Of a stretch of DNA of 64,000 nucleotides, positions 20,954 through 34,700 are shown piece after piece. Source of the stretch: Trichoplax sp. H2 (Eukaryota; Placozoa; Uniplacotomia; Trichoplacea). Position 1 is the first letter of the stretch. Every line of letters starts with the position of its first letter. The translations under genes and the position numbers were made by a program. Below the pieces are notes generated by a model. The model saw nothing but the letters and a program-made list of their open reading frames with translations, was not told the origin of the DNA and did not search any database. The DNA lies in assembly GCA_003344405.1 (NCBI GenBank), contig NOWV01000276.1:1-64000 (forward strand). The letters run 5' to 3'.

Positions 20954-23900
20954 ATATACTGATATACCCCAATTAAAATTTAGAACTAATTAAGATTGCA
21001 AAGACAAAGGTATGTTCTGTCATAACAAGGTCTAAAATATCTATAAGACAAGCACTATTGATGCATATCATTTCGGGCGGAAGAAGTCAATATTCCATTA
21101 TGACAGGAATATAAGCAACAGACATAAAGAATTATATTTCGATATCATGTTAATACTATACAATAACATGAAAGTAATTATGATCTTAAGTTGATGATTT
21201 ATTATTGGATGGAAGTCATGATCTAAATGTATTAACATGTTTTGGAAGTGTAATCACTAGTATCTCTTTTTTAGACTATTAGCAATAACTCAATACTGTA
21301 CATTCAATATACTGGCATTTACTACAACTATTTGCATTATCAAAAGATGACGAAACATGCGTTGATAGCATGGTCATGCAGTAGTTTTATCACGTAAGAA
21401 GCATATACCGATAAAATATGAAAACTATTTCAATTGCATAAAGTCTGGTAATCACAATAACAACATGGTCTTATAGTACGTAACATTGCAGTAAAGCATA
21501 AATTAATTAATTGCTACTAGATATGTTCGATTAATGCTTGATATTACTGACTTACAATCGTTTAAGTGAACATCATACGTAATGAATAGAAACAACATCA
21601 TTGACGATATTTATCTAGGATTTCATTACTAAGGCACTATGCGTGCATAAGGCTTAATTAAATGTATTTGAGAATTTTAGAGGGAATCAACATTGCAATT
21701 GTAACAATAGGCATGAAATGGAATGATGAAAGGGCTAAAAATAATTCTACAATCGGTAAAATCTGAATAAAATGATCGATAATTAGCACTGTAGAAGTTG
21801 CGTCATTTGGTGATTCAAAAATTTCTGTAATCAATTAGATCAAATTAGTAACTTTAGTTTTGAGATATTCTACAGTTCTTATTATTCTTAGAATTATAAC
21901 TTTAACGTTATCCATAAAAAAAGGCACCGATTAATACTATACAAGATATAATGTAAGAAATAAATCATTTTATTTGTAATAACGGCAAAATATTAAGCTA
22001 ATTATCTCTGTTTCAAAAGTGCTTGTATGACCTGAAGAAAATTCAGTAAGGAAATAGTATCGTGTTACTGAAACATTTAATTCAAATTTCTGATATAACT
22101 AGAGTCTGACTTTTATCATCTATACAGAATAGGAATTAGTTCGGTATAAGCTGAAAACATAACTCCATAGAATCTTGCAGACCATTTCAATTTTTAACAT
22201 GGCGCTTCATCATTTCGTACCGCAATCAATTAAATTCATATATATTGATATGTAACTAGCCTATAATTTTGATTTAGCACTGGGTATACAGTAATTTAGA
22301 AACCAGTAAGATTATCATATGTAGCTTTAATCTTAGCAGAAAGCGAGTAATTATCATTACGTGCTGTACCAGGAATTTTTGAAATTTACTTCATTATTTT
22401 CGCTACATTACCGACTTTGTCTGCTAACAGCACACAAAAATATGGATGGAGAAACTTCAGGCGAGATAATAAGATCATTATGCAGTGTAATCTTTTTGAA
22501 ACCGTAAAATTTATAGCCAAGCAATTCCCATGAGTTTCTAATTATTGAGATAAAATGTAATATAAAAGGAAGAATCTTAACATATCAACTTTAAAGGGAT
22601 CTCAAGGTAAACATACTCATGGAGGCATAATGTAATCGATCAATTATCCGGTGGTAGAAGAGAGTAAAATGATTTATAATCATTACAACGTCGTATATAC
22701 TATAATTATGCGAAGTCTTACTATATTTATTAATTTTGCTATAATTTAAATTAGAAATATTCCTTAATCAATATAGAGAGAGTAATGATGAAATAAATTT
22801 AAGCACTCATCTATTTTAACAAGATGACATTAAAAAAGTAAATAGAAGAAAATTCTTAAATTTCTGAAAATATCGTACGGTAAAATTAAAATCACTAATA
22901 GTTGCTACTAATTTGCTTGAAAGTCTAAAATCAATAAATGCTAGGAGCACTATACAATTGTTATAATAATTGCTAGCATTTGGGTAATTTTCTACGTTAG
23001 TAAGACCTGTTCCATAATTTTAGTTACTATAGCCCGGAACTAATCAATCCAACTCGCTACTTACTTTATATTAACTATCAATTCCTAAATAGTTAGTATT
23101 AAATAGTATGAATCCATTGTCAATTGCTCTCAATACCCATTTAATCAATGAACTTTTTATATTCTAGATCGCTATTCTAATGGAAATATATGGCTTACTT
23201 TCTATCAATTACCAAAACATCTGGTTGTATTTTAACAATATACCTGCTCCGGCGCTTTTTAAATTGTAATTATCTGAAATAGACTTTGATATGATATATT
23301 AACTATTTCCTAGAAATCGTTTAATATAAAATGGCTACTATTACGTCATACTAATGCACCTATTACTGCTTAATATCTAGTACCATACCTTATTTCCTGA
23401 ATTTATGCCATTTTATTGCTGATAACAGTTTTCATTTGGAGGTCTACCTTTCTATTGAATTTTAACGCCATTAGTAAAGTTTTTCAAAAACCTAAACCTG
23501 TAAGAATAGATAAATTAATTAGTTAGTTAGATTCAAACGAGAAGTTCATTAGATTCTAATTTCAACAACAAAAAAATTAACTTTTGAAACTATATATTTG
23601 GAAGAATTACTTACCGTACGTTATGGAATAGCGGGCAAATACAAAAATTAGAGGAAATTTACAAGTATGCAGGGCTATTTCGAAGCAGCCTAATTAATTT
23701 AGATTAAATACTGTATGAATAAATAGAACACGCTCTCAACGTTAAATTACTCATTGGAGACAAATTATCGAGCCAATTGCAGAACTCTTCGAATCCACAA
23801 TAGGGTTTTATAATTAGTGAAGATGCGCTACTGATGCATGTTTATCTATGACAAATATTCTAGTTTAATTTTCGTACTATTATTATTTTTTGGACGAAAA

Positions 23901-26900
23901 TCTCCTCCTCTTTCAAATGAGAATTAATTAGCTCATCTTAAAATTCTTCTAGTATTTGCCGTAATGTATCGAAGCTAATACCAAATCGTATCGAGCTTTC
24001 TCAGAAAAATATAACTCTGCTTGCTAGCACTGTAGATTGATTACCTACCAAACTGTCACGAAATTGAAACTCAGTTGCTGTACACTACATAGATATTTAT
24101 CATTACTCAATCAGTCTATTTTAAATGATTAAATTGCTTCTTAAATCGATCGGTAATGCCTATATTTATGGTTTGTTCGGAGTAAAGGCCACAATAATAC
24201 CTATAAATATAAATTTATTATAAATTCACGAACTGCATCAAAAGAAATTGATATACTCATTAGATCTCTATTTAACACTAGCACTTTATCGGTTTGGGAT
24301 ATGATAGCAACAACATACGCGTATATTACGTAAACTACTCCAGCAGCGTTAAAATAAATCTTTAGTATTTGGATATAGGTTTGCATATTATCAAAGTTTT
24401 ACCTTTATCAAATAGATGACAAGACTACTTCATGGCTTTATCAATGATGTTTACCAGCATTTTATAACATATATCATAGCTATAGAGTAACTTTTGCTTA
24501 ACTATCGTAAAATACTTTCCATAATGCAACTTATCTAGGGAGGTATTAATATTATATTATCCATAACGTTTTAAGCAATTTTGATAGATAGCCGTGATGT
24601 TGAAACACGTTATCTATAAATCGACAATTAGTGTTTACGAGCATTTCGATTTACTATAATTTGAGTGACTTTTCAATAAAATTTGGGTTCAGTTCTGTCC
24701 AAGAGAGACTAGTGGAGTTACTGTCCCTCCTAACGTTAGGAGATTGTCAGTATTTCGAATTTTGCTGAAGATAAATATCGGGAAGTATAAACCTAACAAT
24801 AGACCGTTAGTTTAGTTTTATAATAGTTCTACTTTTCGTCATTACAAATTTAGATTTGTAACAATCATATACTCAGATGCTTAAAAGCATGATATTAAGC
24901 CATAAGAATCAAGTGTAAATTACAATATATGTAGCACTTTGCTATGGAAAAGTTTTTGAAATCTAACATAGACAGGCACGGCTGTAATCTTCATTTTTAA
25001 TTACATGCGTAGCATGTACTACAATTTTTAGTATTCAAAAAAATAATTCCTATAGTTTTCAGCTATTCGTAATTAATGACAATCTATTGACTTTCTTTGG
25101 TGCGTATGCTGTCATTATTATAACCAGAGACATTAAATTAAGTTTCGGATCTTATTTAAGGCTATAAAATATAGTTTGAAACCGTTTTAGGATTCCATTC
25201 TTTACATATTTCCGCCTTTAATTGACATTTATCTTCTAATCAATAATAGCGTAGATCAAAGGTAGAAATGTCAATGTCTACCATTTGATTTAATTGAATA
25301 CAAAATTCTACTCTCTTGCTGACAACTGATTTACTATTGTTAACTGAGAGGTCAAATGCAGCAATATTCTATTAGATACCGTTACTACCTTGTGATAAAA
25401 TCAAATCACGATAATTCCAAAGTTGTAGAAAACTAGAACTTTATTAGATCTAAAACAAAGACTAGCTATACACAGATCTACTCTAGCCGGATACTACTAC
25501 TAAAAACTTCTAGAAAGAACAATCAGATAATGCAATGTCTCCTACTTTTATACCATCCGTAGCCTTCGCATCTACCATCAGCATAGCATCATTCTATCAT
25601 ATTTTAAACATATTCAGCTTATTATTAGTCACAGTATTTTATAGTGAATTATCATTAATCCAATGTAGAAATGATTACAGTATTTTCATAGATATTATTC
25701 CTACCACTCAAAGTACAATGAACTAAGCATATCCTATTATATGATTTACAATACTATTTCTACCTCTAACCATATTATTAACTAAACACCTTACTGTAAA
25801 TAGTCATCTGTACTCTAGCATACTGTAAGGTCTATCCTTATAATCTATAATTATGGGCTACTAAATATATATCATAAGATAAATATAGAAAGACACTACC
25901 TTACATGATACTAAACATGGCTAATAGCCTACAATCACAATACTAAGTTACTTTACATACCCTTTACGACTAGCACGTAAAACCTAAAGTTACTCCAATA
26001 ATTTATTCTAGGAGACTTTGTTATGCTTAATAATTCTAACCAAATTCATAATTTTTCCAATTCAGTAACATTGTTATTTGTGATACTTTTACCTAAGTGA
26101 TAAAATACAAAACAGCTTTTTTCAACCACACCCTTAAAATTATCTTATTTTTTTACAAGCGGATAACATTTACGTCATTAATTGCTTCTGATTTTTTGAT
26201 TTGATAATTGACTGTTGAATAATAAATGAAACTGCTTAAGAGATGAATGTTTCTCGTTAACTAGACTACGTTATTCATTATTTCCTATACGTATAAGCTT
26301 AGAATATATATGAATGGCAAATTGTATGCCACAGTTGAAGCTTCTCGTTTACGCTTCAGGCTTGAATATGATAAATTGTCAGTCATTTCAGCTAGTATAT
26401 TAAATATAAAAAGTCATTGATTAGTTTTTTTATGCTACGAAGGTAACCAAACAAACGACGGATAATAACATTTACGTCATATATGGCTTCCAAACTATTG
26501 CCCAAGGTAAGAGAAAACGAATGGAGTAAATAAACAGATTGGTTTTGATTAGCTTAACATGTTGCTTGCTATATTAAACGCATAAACCATGAGATGTTGA
26601 TCAGACTTTTTTTCCTGATGGATTAGTTAGTAAAAATGGTATGCCATCTTATATATTAAAATATAGCCCAAACCAGACTATACGTATGAAAATGACTTTC
26701 TGAATTTACGTATAAACAAATAAAATTTTCGCCTACCACTCATTCTCCTGCCATATGTAAATGATAAATTAACAACAACTATTCATCATGTTAAATACGT
26801 TAAATGTCAGCAATATCACTCATCAATAATCAACATTATATTTTTGTTAATCATTTGCAATTGTTAAAATTAGATGAAAAGATTTATAATCACGCACATG

Positions 26901-29434
26901 TAGCGTTACTAACGTGATTATGATCAAGATGAAGAGATATCATGATTTGTTATCTGTCAAATTTTTTATATTTGAAATATTTTATCCGTTTTAAAAGGTT
27001 ATTGTTACCTTTACATGCTATTAAGTATAACTTCAACTCCGCTAGATCATGATGATAGATGCTTTTTTAGCCATCAAATCAAAAAATTTTAGCACTAAAC
27101 ATTCTACTGCCTGCATTAGTGATATTAAGACTGATTAGAATTTATCAGTAGTAAATCTAAATGGAAATAATAGGTATCTAAATTAATAGTAAAGTAATAA
27201 CTTATCTCTTTTTTAAATCGCAAGAATTTTAATCTTGGTAATAATAATTGTAAGAATTACGAGATTTCTGTTTACAAGCATTTCCTTTTGATAGTAAAAT
27301 CTTGTAATCATAGCATGAATAGAAAGGCTAAGGCCAATTCTAACATTATATTCACATCAATTTTAATCTTTTGGATAATGGTCGTAAAAATTGCAATATT
27401 TCTGATTACACGGAATCTTTTATTTCAGCATTATTAGTCAACGTTGAGTTCGGATATGACGTCAAATCAAGAGGAATAGCCATTTTTATTATTAAATAAC
27501 ATCTGCTCTACATGCCAAATAGATCTCATTGGCAATTTAAGCGGAAAATAAGTGTTGCACTATTCTTTCACTATGCAAGGATATTATCTGCCTCAGAAAA
27601 ACATCAACGTCAATGTTTATACAATTCCATGCTGATAAAGGTGGAAACATTAGAGTTGACATTGTTAGATATGGAAATGACGATCTCTAAAGTAGATTCC
27701 CAAACAATTCATAATAGAACTTGAAGTATTTCCAATACATGTAAGCGAATAACGGACAATTGACGTTCAAAAGCAAGCAACTTAAATACAAGCATTATAA
27801 ATTTGGCTTATGCTGTCTTGATTAATGATATTGGATGCTTGCTATTGTTTTCGTTGTTGTTTTATCAGAGGTTATTGTTACTATTGACTAAAATGAAAAG
27901 GAGATATCGGAAATATTAGAGAATGGTCTAAAATTTTGCTTAGATAAATTGGTAAAATGACTATGAACAAAGTTGTCTGCATGAATGATAAGATGATTAA
28001 TAAATACCCTACTTATGACATAATGTGAATAATAAGCAATAGAATTAGATACTAGTAAATTAAAAAAACAATAGTGATCATCTTTATTTTAAAAAATAAA
28101 ATGTCGCTAAAAATCATCTTTAACTAGGTTATCCTTGTTTTCATCTCGTCTACGTTGTAAAGACTACGCTTCGACCTGTTCATACCTTTAAATCAGTCTT
28201 AAAATAATATATATAAAATTTTACTTGAGACAGAGTGTAGATACGGTTCCATTCTTACTGGACTAGTTTAAGTTAAGACTCTATGCATATAAAATGAAAT
28301 AAGGTCATAATATGGCTACAAATCAGAATTAATTCTGAATACAATCTTTAAATATAAATAAACATGTGCAAATCATTTCCTGTGCGGTTCTTAGGTATAC
28401 AGTTATTAAATAATTTTTTTGACCATCATACTATAAGAATGAAAAACACGTTAGCCTGACTGAATATGAAATAAACTACAAGCACATGCCATATTTTCTA
28501 AATTATTTTTTGAGAATTTTTTTCCTGAAGTTTGTTACTCTTCATGTTTCAAAAGATTTTTAATCGCCGCATAACCGTGATGTTGAAGATATGCATTATG
28601 GTAAATTATTATCTGACACTATAGTATTTATGGTAGAAACCTAATTCTGCGAAGTTGCCAAGAACTAATGTACAACGCATTACCAGGCATATACGCGCAT
28701 ATTAATTTGTTTTTTATCGTTGCTTCATTTTCTATTATAATAAAATACGCGTATATTTTATGCTGGCTACTATTGATTTGTGGATAATGTGAACATAACT
28801 TGGAAAGTGAATAAAACTGATAAACGATGAGTGAGCTAATACAAGATTCATGGGTAGGAGTAATTATATCTCGAAATTGAGTTCTTCAACTGATAAAGTG
28901 CTAATTACCCGTCTTGACTAGAGGCAATGACTAGCAATTTTAAAAAACAAAGCAAATTATTTTTCATCGATGCAAATGTAAAAATATCCAATGCTGTGTC
29001 TTAATGACTTTGATAAATTGAGTTGATTTAAATGGACAATAAAATTCTACTCAGAATTATTGACAATTACCAAAGTTGATATTTTCCAGATACAAAGACA
29101 TTTCATCTTGACAACTAGAAAAATTTATATGCTTCTTATATGTCCTATAACAGGCAAGATTAAAGTGAAAAATTAATTACTATACTCCTACTACACTATT
29201 CAAACACAAGTATTTATTCCTTAGCATTGATATTCTTAAACTATAACCATCGTTACATCCTTAAACAGCATCAGATCTTCTCCTAGAAAGCTTCATAAAG
29301 AAGCAAACTATTGCTATTGCTTTCATACGTTGCAAATTCGCTAAACGATGCTTAATATTACATGAGATAACCAGGTATAATTTTCGTAAACTATTAATCA
29401 TAAAACTTGCATGCTTCCCATCAACTAGATTTAT
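20954..29434. other. 8.5 kb of A+T-rich DNA without recognised genes
   Basis: Only short frames occur (for example 24,201-24,386 -, 25,535-25,726 +, 27,512-27,724 +), none with a recognisable domain or splice-consistent partners. Faint direct repeats are visible. One shares AACATTTACGTCAT near 26,167 and 26,467. Another shares TTTTAATCTT with a following GATTTCTG/TATTTCTG block near 27,227 and 27,361. No tRNA, rRNA or CRISPR-like array was seen. The stretch could include long introns or UTRs of genes not detectable here. Confidence 0.4.
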
Positions 29435-29548
29435 ACATTTATAATTAGAGCAATTCCTATTGTAAGTGACTAGTTGTAATATAATATCACTATATTATAT
29501 TAACCAAATTTAGAGATCTATTTCTTCACGGTAGTTCGTACCGTGGCA
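29435..29548 (+). mobile_element. 3' fragment of LTR family 2
   Basis: Over about 114 bp this matches the 3' end of the family-2 LTR at 51,835-51,950, including TATAATTAGAG(C/T)AATTCC, the AT-rich near-palindrome ATATAATATCACTATATTATAT and the terminal hairpin CACGGTA-TTCG-TACCGTG. It ends CCGTGGCA. No matching 5' LTR part or target duplication was found, so it is a truncated copy. Confidence 0.7.
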
Positions 29549-30703
29549 ATACTATAATCGAACGATAGAACTGAAAGCTAAGAAAATATTCCAAGAAAGT
29601 TAACCATAAGTACTAGACATTAGATCAACAACTGGCAAAATTAGCTATAATCTGAAACGATATGCTAAGCTTTCATCAGCTTTCAATATTATCATAAATT
29701 ACGGCATTACTTTCGCTCATATAGCCTACAGCTACAGTAAATTAATACGTCCAGATTTTTGCACGGTCTGTTATTAAATAGGCACACCATAATAAAACTA
29801 TATTTATCCCGATTATAGCTATAAAAGAAAAGATGTGAGTCAATTTTAGGTGGGCATAACGACAATATTGATTACATTATTAATATCGAATAAAGTAAGA
29901 TGGATACCAGGCCAAACCGGATAATTCCAATTATATTTTTCAATCCATCAGTCAGCAACTTCATCACCATTGATTCTCAAATATACCCATTTTATTTGAT
30001 ATTACAAAAAACTACTGATACCATATGAACAGCAGGAATATCACGATCATTACTTTCAGTTGACAATCTATTTATTTACAGCTTTCAAACATTAAGACAA
30101 AAAGCTATCATTTAAATAGGATAATGGCAATCATTCTAAACTTAGTACGTAGGCCATAAATGAAATGATTTTATGTTAATTAATACAAGCAAAGCTCTAT
30201 GGATGAATATCAGTAAGTTGCATGCAATTAAGAAATAAATCTTAAAGTATTATGTCTGATGCCGGACACGTAGTCATAACAGTCTAGTTTCAATCTATAC
30301 TAATTGTAAATATTATTTTTAAAACATTCACTGCTATAAATAGAGATTAACTGACTAATTGCCGCTGTTGAATTAATCCACAGCACCGAATGAGAAATGA
30401 CTAATATTGAGTTCCTTGTGTTATTGTAGTAATTGAAAGGTGACCATAACGAGCCTGTATTGGAGTTAGTTATTGTTTCATAACTTATTGAAATTTTAAA
30501 TTTGTACATTTCTCCTTATTTAGCAACTGATTACAGATAATATTTAAATCATGTACTCACTACTTATACGAACGTTAATGTTTATATTTTCAAACAGATA
30601 GAAAATAATGCGGCTTTTCAAGGCTGATTGGCGATCACAGTTCACGCAGATAGCTAAAGCTACCGCTATTTTAAGTGCATTTTTTAATTACTAGAAATAT
30701 CAC

Positions 30704-30973
30704 TGTCACAAAACAGCTTTTCAACAAGATAACGCAATCTATGATCAATAAGTCAATTCCTTGAACCACGTATCAAGGAACGATATCTGCACTATCACAA
30801 ACACTTTTGCTCTACTAGCAGACTACACAAAGACTTAAACGCTTTGTATTTTACGTTAAACACTAAGTTGGACAATTCTTCTTTATTTCACGATATACTG
30901 CATTTATATACTATTCCTCAATAGTTCATGAGTCATAGTTAATACAATTAACATTAGAATCATTTACTGAATT
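30704..30973 (+). mobile_element. LTR family 1, copy 3, 5' part (cut by gap)
   Basis: Starts TGTCACAAAACAG after target site ATCAC (30,699-30,703) and runs into the 20-N gap. The matching 3' part is 31,403-31,512. Because the middle is missing, this insertion could be a solo LTR or a full-length element. Confidence 0.88.
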
Positions 30974-31402
30974 NNNNNNNNNNNNNNNNNNNNACATTTC
31001 TCCTTATTTAGCAACTGATTACAGATAATATTTAAATCATGTACTCACTACTAATACGAACGTTAATGTTTATATTTTCAAACAGATAGAAAATAATGCG
31101 GCTTTTCAAGGCTGATTGGCGATCACAGTTCATGCAGATAGCCAAAGCTACCGCTATATTAAATGCATTTTTTAATTACTAGAAATATCACTGAAAATTA
31201 AATAAAAATAGTAGCGTCAAACTTAATCTAGAATAATATTATTCCTAGGCGAGTTAAGAATAATGCATGCTTCAGTTTCGGCTTTTAAAAAATATCACAG
31301 CTCAAACTACTGCTTATATCAGTACTATCGCACTTCTTTATAATAAATTTCGATAAAACATTTAGAATTGCTACAGAGATGTNNNNNNNNNNNNNNNNNN
31401 NN

Positions 31403-31512
31403 ATATTAAAACACAGTATATCCAAATTAGAAGTTAACTAAATAAGGATAGTCTAATAGAATTATCCTAACATAGATATTTCTACTGTAATACAGTATAT
31501 AACACTGTAACA
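31403..31512 (+). mobile_element. LTR family 1, copy 3, 3' part
   Basis: The last 110 bp of the LTR, ending CACTGTAACA, are followed directly by the target duplication ATCAC (31,513-31,517). It completes the insertion begun at 30,704. Confidence 0.88.
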
Positions 31513-31707
31513 ATCACTGAAAATTAAATAAAATAGTAGCGTCAAACTTAATCTAGAATAATATTATTCCTAGGCGAGTTGAGAATAATGCATGCTTCAG
31601 TTTCGGCTTTTAAAAAATATCACAGCTCAAACTACTGCTTATATCAGTACTATCGCACTTCTTTATAATAAATTTCGATAAAACATTTAGAATTGCTACA
31701 GAGATGT

Positions 31708-34700
31708 CAATACCATTTGGATAGGTGATGATCTAATTATACAGTACCATGATCTACTTGCTGTCTAGGCAATCTAAATAAGAGAAAATATGAAGAAAGC
31801 AACCATATTCGGCTCAAGATAGTAATCGTAATCGTAATCGTAGTTAGGTAACATAAACCTAAGTGATATTGCCACAAATTCAGTCCAGCTACACCGGTAA
31901 ATCATAACTAATTTCATTAAGAAACTGATTGCCTAGTTATTCTTTAGATTTTTATTGTCTAGTCGACAGCTATAACATAAAACCTTCAATATTGACACAA
32001 ATTGCCACTTTATTATCTATGAGTCGGTTTTTTATAAATAAGTCTGAAACTGAAATTTTATTCCGCCTAGGCTAATTAATAGCCTATTCGAAGCACCTGC
32101 ACTACATTACGGTAAATAATTTCACTATTCCAATTAAAAGAAGTAATTTTGAATCTGTTGAACCAATAATCATGGTACTATTGTTTGGAGTATCATGAAG
32201 CAATCTTTTAGGGTGTGCTTTCCGGGAAAGTGTTTTAATATCCGATAAAAATTAAAGATATAGATCTGAGAGACCTTGCAAGAGAATTTTAAGACTACGG
32301 CAGATATTTCTAATAAAAAATAAATTTCCCATTTCAGCGTTTATCGAAATATTCCAGCTATAAAATTGATTTCTATTTGCCTTCATTTAGAAATTCCAAG
32401 TTGTAATAAGAGTTTATTGACTATACTAGCTCAATAATATTATCAATTAAGGCCACAAAAATTAATAAAAGCCATTACTCCATTATTTATCATTGAAACA
32501 GCAGGCGTAAAATTTTAAAACTCTCGCTAACATTTCTAGAATGAATAATCAAAATATAGAAATTTAGCAGGTAGTAAAAATCGATAATCCCATAACAAAT
32601 ATATGTAATACAATAAAATCGTATAAGGAAGTGAAAGTTTTAGAAAAACCACATCTAATAAACTATTTTTTTACTTAAAAGATGATGAAGATTTTTTATT
32701 ACAAAATAAAGAATTAAAGCTAGTAAAGGGCTATTTGATAATTTCAAAAAAAGTTATTCGTTTCTCTATTCAAGAAAAGGTGTTTAATTTAAGCTTTGAA
32801 CTTGCTATAAGGATACCAAGATATTACAACAAAATATAATTGGCGGTATAGCATTAATCTTTTCTCTCAGTCAGATGACATATCACATTCATAATAATAA
32901 AATATTTATTATGACTGCAACGTTATTCATACCTAGCTATATTTTATAAATACTAGCAACTTTCAAATATAAATCAACTACATGGTTTATTCTAATTCAA
33001 GAAAAGGTGATACTCGAAAACAATGCAAATTTAAATAATTCTGCCCATTATCACATTGGTTTGGATTGATTTCTATTTGTATCTATTCTGAAATAAATCC
33101 AGCTCAAATAGTAAAAATATCCAGTATATTATAGTGTACTGTTAGATTCCAATGGTTTGAATTAAAAGCAAATAGAAGTACTGATCAAAGGCATAAGGTA
33201 AAATTAACAGCTCTTATAAAATTGCTGTATGTTAATTCAAAAAATTAATAAAATACATTTATGATATGGCATGATAAAGATGAGAATGACAATAATTGAA
33301 ATTAATTTAGAAAATTAATTGTAAACTATTTTATGACTAATAAGCTCCTTCCTGCGTACATTAAATAGGATTGGTTAGTCAATAGCCACTAAGAAGAAAT
33401 GATATTTACAATGATAGAATTATTGGAATGAATAAGAGTTATTTTTACGAGATGAAAATTATTCAAATTCAATCATTGTCTTTCTAACAAGTTACTTTTG
33501 ATTGTTATTTTTATATCATCATCAGATGAGACAATACGGCTCATTGAATCCACTTTTTCAGTAAAATAACCAAAAAATGAGGGGGTGGAAAATATAATAC
33601 ATCAATTGGAGAAAAAAACGCGATGCTCATAATAACTAAATGAGTTCAAATAATCTATTCAAATTGGCTAATTTACAGTATAACATTATCATTCATCAAA
33701 AATCTATCACAACCTATCCCTGCATAAAAAATAATTAAATCTCTATTATTGTTGAAAGACCTATCCTCGAATGATGATATTATTCTTCACTAGTTAAACC
33801 TATATGTTCAGCTTGCCTCGTCTTGGTAATGATTTCATTTCTATGCAATAAATTGATAAATGAGTTACTTAATTTCAACAAATTGTATAACATCGTATCT
33901 AACTCATTCAGTCGAATAACTTCAATCCATATGATATACGTATATGCACTGTATATCTCTATTCGATTGATATAAAGTTTTGTTCTATCTACTTCAATTA
34001 ATAGAAATGATATAGCAGTAATATAATTGCAAATATTTAATCCACCTCTTCCCCTACAATTCAGTCGGATAAAATTTTTATAATTTTATCTTCAATCTTT
34101 GTCAATCTATATCAATTTTGCATAAGGTTAAATACGAATAATTTCAGTTGGCTAAGTGTGGTGCAATTTATGTTTGTCATTATCAGTAACTATACTTATT
34201 ATTATAGTGCTATTATATCGACAACCATTATTAGAGTAATAAAGATTGTTATTACGATGGTAGTCAATATGCCATACTGACTGCATGATAATCGAACAAT
34301 ATTTTCATTTTTCATAGCCGATCGGAATTAGTGACAAAGATAACAGAATCAAAATTTTGCTTCTATTTTTACCAAAAATAATATTATCTATATGAATACA
34401 TTAAGATATAGACGCATACGCTGATCGTTATAAACGATGGCGTCTCATATACTTTCAAAATTTATTAACTGTCAACATCTTTAAGGTTGAACTAGACTTG
34501 AAATTTGATTTAGTTATTGTTTCAAGCTGTTATTACTTTGGTTTACTATTGATACAGATGGTATTTTTTATTTTTTGACTGTTTTCCTCTCTTTAGTTGT
34601 ATACTATCCTTTCTTGCTGTTGTCTAATCAAGCTTGGAGATATTGAATCCAAATAAGATGGATGATCTTATTAGCTTTAACTATTGTCATTTCTTTGTCT

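Larger units (their letters stand above)
30506..31707. other. Two haplotypes of one locus placed side by side, with two 20-N gaps
   Basis: 30,506-30,703 recurs at 30,994-31,190, and 31,186-31,382 recurs at 31,513-31,707, with only a few differences. The gaps are 30,974-30,993 and 31,383-31,402. The outer pieces form the allele with an LTR inserted after ATCAC. The middle piece, 30,994-31,382, is the empty allele with a single ATCAC at the same place. The arrangement is an assembly artefact of a heterozygous insertion, not a real duplication. Confidence 0.85.

Noticed and set aside
30506-31707. True segmental duplication around the N gaps
   Set aside because: Filled and empty LTR sites with matching target sequences and the contig-gap layout are explained more simply by unmerged alleles.
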